From NCBI GenBank assembly GCA_005883905.1, contig VAYD01000314.1, forward strand, positions 1 through 7,886: DNA of 7,886 bases, given 5' to 3'. Made by a program: the position numbers and the translations under genes. The notes under the pieces were generated by a model. That model had not been told where the DNA came from. It did not search any database and saw only the letters and a program-made list of their open reading frames with translations. Origin of the DNA: Actinomycetota bacterium. Lineage in GTDB: Bacteria; Actinomycetota; Thermoleophilia; Solirubrobacterales; Solirubrobacteraceae. This document shows positions 6,186-7,886 of this stretch, in pieces. The number at the start of each line of letters is the position of its first letter. Positions within the stretch are counted from its first letter, which is position 1.

Positions 6186-7395
6186 AAAAGCTGAGGATAC
6201 GGCCCTTGTAGGCCGCCGCCTGGCGCCCCTGCGCGTAAATCGACTGCAGGAGCCCCAAGGCCAATAGCGTGGTGATGACCGACGACCCGCCGTAGCTCAT
6301 GAGCGGGAGTGGGATGCCCGTGATCGGCATGATGCCGATCGTCATGCCCACGTTGACGAAGACCTGGAACATCAGCATGGCAACTACGCCTCCGGCGACG
6401 AGCGCTCCATAGAGGTTCTTGGCCATGGTGAGGATCCGTAGCCCGCGCCATATGAGCAGGGCAAAGAGCGAGAGCACCAGCGCAGCACCGACGAAGCCCC
6501 ACTGCTCGCCGACCACCGCGAACACGAAGTCCGTGTGGTGCTCGGGCAGGAAGTTGAGCTTTGTCTGCGTCGCGTTCTGACCGCGTCCGGTCTTCTCGCC
6601 GGAGCCGATCGCGATCCGCGACTGGTTCTGCTGGTAACCCTCTTTCGCAGGGTTGTCGGTCGGGTTGAGGAACGCCGTCAGGCGGTCCTTCTGGTAGGGC
6701 TTGACGACCTCGACGCCGACCGCGGGGGCCGCGACGAGGACGAGGGCGATCGCGACCGCTCCGAGCGCGGCGAGCGCGGCGAAGTGCTGCCACGGCGCGC
6801 CGGCCACGAACAGGACGGTCAGGACGATCACCACGTAGACCAGGCTCGAGCCCAGGTCGGGCTGCATCATCACGAAGGCCGCCGGGATCAGCGCGAGCAG
6901 CATCACCCGCGCGGTCGTGTCCCGGGAGCCCAGGCTCCTGGAGCGATCGGTCACAAACGCAGCCAGGACGAGGACGATCAGCACCTTCCCGATCTCTGAA
7001 GACTGGAACGAGAAGAACGGCAGCTGGATCGAGCGCTGCGCGCCCTTGGCCACCGAACCGACGGCCAGGACGAGCAGGATCGACGCCATCAAGAGGGCGT
7101 AGAGCCCGTACTTGAGCTCGCGCAGCCGGCTGTAGTCCAGCCGCGAGAGCCCGATCGCCAGCACGGTGCCGACGACGAAGTAGATCCCCTGACGATTGAC
7201 GAAGTAGTCCGGGTTGCCCGGGATGTCAGGGCGATAGCCGCGGCCGCCGGCGGTGGCGGCGTGCAGCGTCACGAGCGAGCAGATCATGATCCCGATGCCG
7301 GCGAGCGCGAGCACCGGGTCGAACGGCAGCAGCCCCGGCGGGCGCGGCGCGGGAGCGCCGTCCGAATGCGGGTCGGTGATGGGAGTGGCGCTCAT
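6184..7395 (-). CDS. rodA: Rod-shape peptidoglycan glycosyltransferase RodA (SEDS family)
   Basis: RodA polymerises lipid II into glycan strands in the elongasome, together with PBP2. The 403-residue protein starts at ATG 7395, whose ATGA overlaps the PBP2 stop (7392-7394). The open frame continues upstream to 7650, but that part is the shadow of PBP2. After a Pro-rich cytoplasmic start (1-22) come about ten hydrophobic helices, for instance 27-46, 69-85, 97-117, 134-149, 163-178, 184-200, 205-225, 300-318, 328-352 and 370-388. Hallmarks are QPDLGSS (178-184), PYQKDRLTAFLNP (233-245), QSRIAIGSG (258-266), NFLPEHHTDFVFAVVGE (281-297) and GIPLPLMSYGGSS (360-372). The loop reads NPTDNP (244-249), with Asp one place earlier than in the usual NPxxDP of the family, where that Asp is catalytic. 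Either Asp247 serves or the lineage has a variant. The frame is intact. Confidence 0.95.
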   Translation of the reverse strand: MSATPITDPHSDGAPAPRPPGLLPFDPVLALAGIGIMICSLVTLHAATAGGRGYRPDIPGNPDYFVNRQGIYFVVGTVLAIGLSRLDYSRLRELKYGLYALLMASILLVLAVGSVAKGAQRSIQLPFFSFQSSEIGKVLIVLVLAAFVTDRSRSLGSRDTTARVMLLALIPAAFVMMQPDLGSSLVYVVIVLTVLFVAGAPWQHFAALAALGAVAIALVLVAAPAVGVEVVKPYQKDRLTAFLNPTDNPAKEGYQQNQSRIAIGSGEKTGRGQNATQTKLNFLPEHHTDFVFAVVGEQWGFVGAALVLSLFALLIWRGLRILTMAKNLYGALVAGGVVAMLMFQVFVNVGMTIGIMPITGIPLPLMSYGGSSVITTLLALGLLQSIYAQGRQAAAYKGRILSF

Positions 7396-7886
7396 CGGGT
7401 GTGCGAGCTCCCCGCCACGAACTTGCCCTTCTGGCCGAACCACTTGGAGATGATCAGGCGCGCCGCGGGCGCCGCGGCCTCGGCGCCGAAGCCGCCCTTC
7501 TCGATCGTGACCGCGACGACGATCGGCTTGTGGTTCGGCGCGCCGTCGTAGCTGTAGGCCACGTACCAGGACTGGTCCTGCTGGCCGTTGCGCTGCGCGG
7601 TGCCGGTCTTGCCGAAGATCGGGAAGCGGTTCTGGTCCCATCCGTTCCACACGTCGAACGACGTGCCGCCCGGCTGCGAGGCCGCCGCATGCAGGCCGTC
7701 CATGATCGCCTGCTGGTAGGTGGAGTTGATGTCGACGTGGCGCGGCGAGCCGGGGTTCAGCTGCTGGATCAGGCGCCCGCTGGAGTCCTGGACGCGCAGC
7801 CCGAGGTGCGGCTTGGGCACGCGGCCGCCGGTCGCGATCGTCGAGTAGACCGTCGCCATCTGGAGCGGCGTGGCCTGCAGGTCGCC
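7392..7886 (-). CDS. mrdA: Penicillin-binding protein 2, C-terminal part (cut by window edge)
   Basis: The last 164 residues of a class B penicillin-binding protein, the transpeptidase that crosslinks the strands made by RodA. The visible part opens with GDLQATPLQMATVYSTIATGG, which precedes the final active-site motif, and holds KTGTAQ (KTG at 7602-7610), the third motif of the penicilloyl-serine transferases. The tail strands VVVAVTIEKGGFGAEAAAPAA are typical of the domain's closing sheet. The SxxK serine, the SxN motif, the dimerisation domain and the membrane anchor lie outside the window. The frame is open through to the right edge, so the true start is further right. The stop overlaps the rodA start by four bases. 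The pairing with rodA, the adjacent rng and the match to PBP2 rather than FtsI-type neighbours favour an elongation role. FtsI-like assignment is less likely. Confidence 0.92.
   Translation of the reverse strand, partial: GDLQATPLQMATVYSTIATGGRVPKPHLGLRVQDSSGRLIQQLNPGSPRHVDINSTYQQAIMDGLHAAASQPGGTSFDVWNGWDQNRFPIFGKTGTAQRNGQQDQSWYVAYSYDGAPNHKPIVVAVTIEKGGFGAEAAAPAARLIISKWFGQKGKFVAGSSHTR

Noticed and set aside
7396..7650. N-terminal extension of the rodA frame by 85 codons
   Set aside because: The extension overlaps PBP2 coding sequence and is Arg-rich nonsense. The ATG at 7395 overlapping the PBP2 stop fits the family start.
1..7886. CRISPR arrays, insertion sequences, tRNA or rRNA genes, toxin-antitoxin or defence genes
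   Set aside because: No direct-repeat arrays, transposase motifs, terminal repeats, tRNA T-loop patterns or defence domains were seen on either strand.

Overview
This is a high-GC stretch in the style of an actinobacterium. The gene set and the wording of RodA, RNase G and Obg suggest the class Thermoleophilia (Solirubrobacterales-like). That placement is my inference from memory of these families, not the result of a search.

Layout. Almost everything reads right to left (minus strand). From the right edge the order is: the C-terminal part of penicillin-binding protein 2 (7392-7886, cut by the window edge), rodA (6184-7395), an RNase E/G gene (4276-6168), rplU (L21) and rpmA (L27). The set ends at a strong hairpin (3657-3686). 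A plus-strand pair faces it: a short-chain dehydrogenase (2812-3501) overlapping a 52-residue two-helix membrane protein (3498-3656), which runs into the same hairpin. The minus strand then resumes with obgE (1539-2785), proB (432-1525 region) and an 84-residue unknown protein (180-434). The leftmost 180 bases carry no gene but hold a strongly foldable element (about 42-137).

How the genes work together. PBP2 and RodA are the transpeptidase and glycosyltransferase of the elongasome, which builds the side wall. RNase G, L21, L27 and Obg form the familiar RNA-decay and ribosome-assembly block, and ProB starts proline synthesis. Start/stop overlaps of four bases (PBP2/rodA, SDR/small protein, proB/84-residue ORF) and gaps of 8-15 bases point to translational coupling and shared transcripts.

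What is unusual. No new defence or mobile system is visible. Two normally vital genes are broken as written. obgE lacks about 70 bases in the linker between its Obg and GTPase domains and is frameshifted there. The RNase G gene has one in-frame TAG at 5629-5631 with perfect homology on both sides. Two such lesions in 8 kb suggest draft or metagenome sequence errors, although real mutations cannot be excluded. Other points of interest are the dehydrogenase/membrane-protein pair inserted between rpmA and obgE, the shared terminator between convergent genes, the foldable element at the left end, and a shifted aspartate in the RodA catalytic loop.
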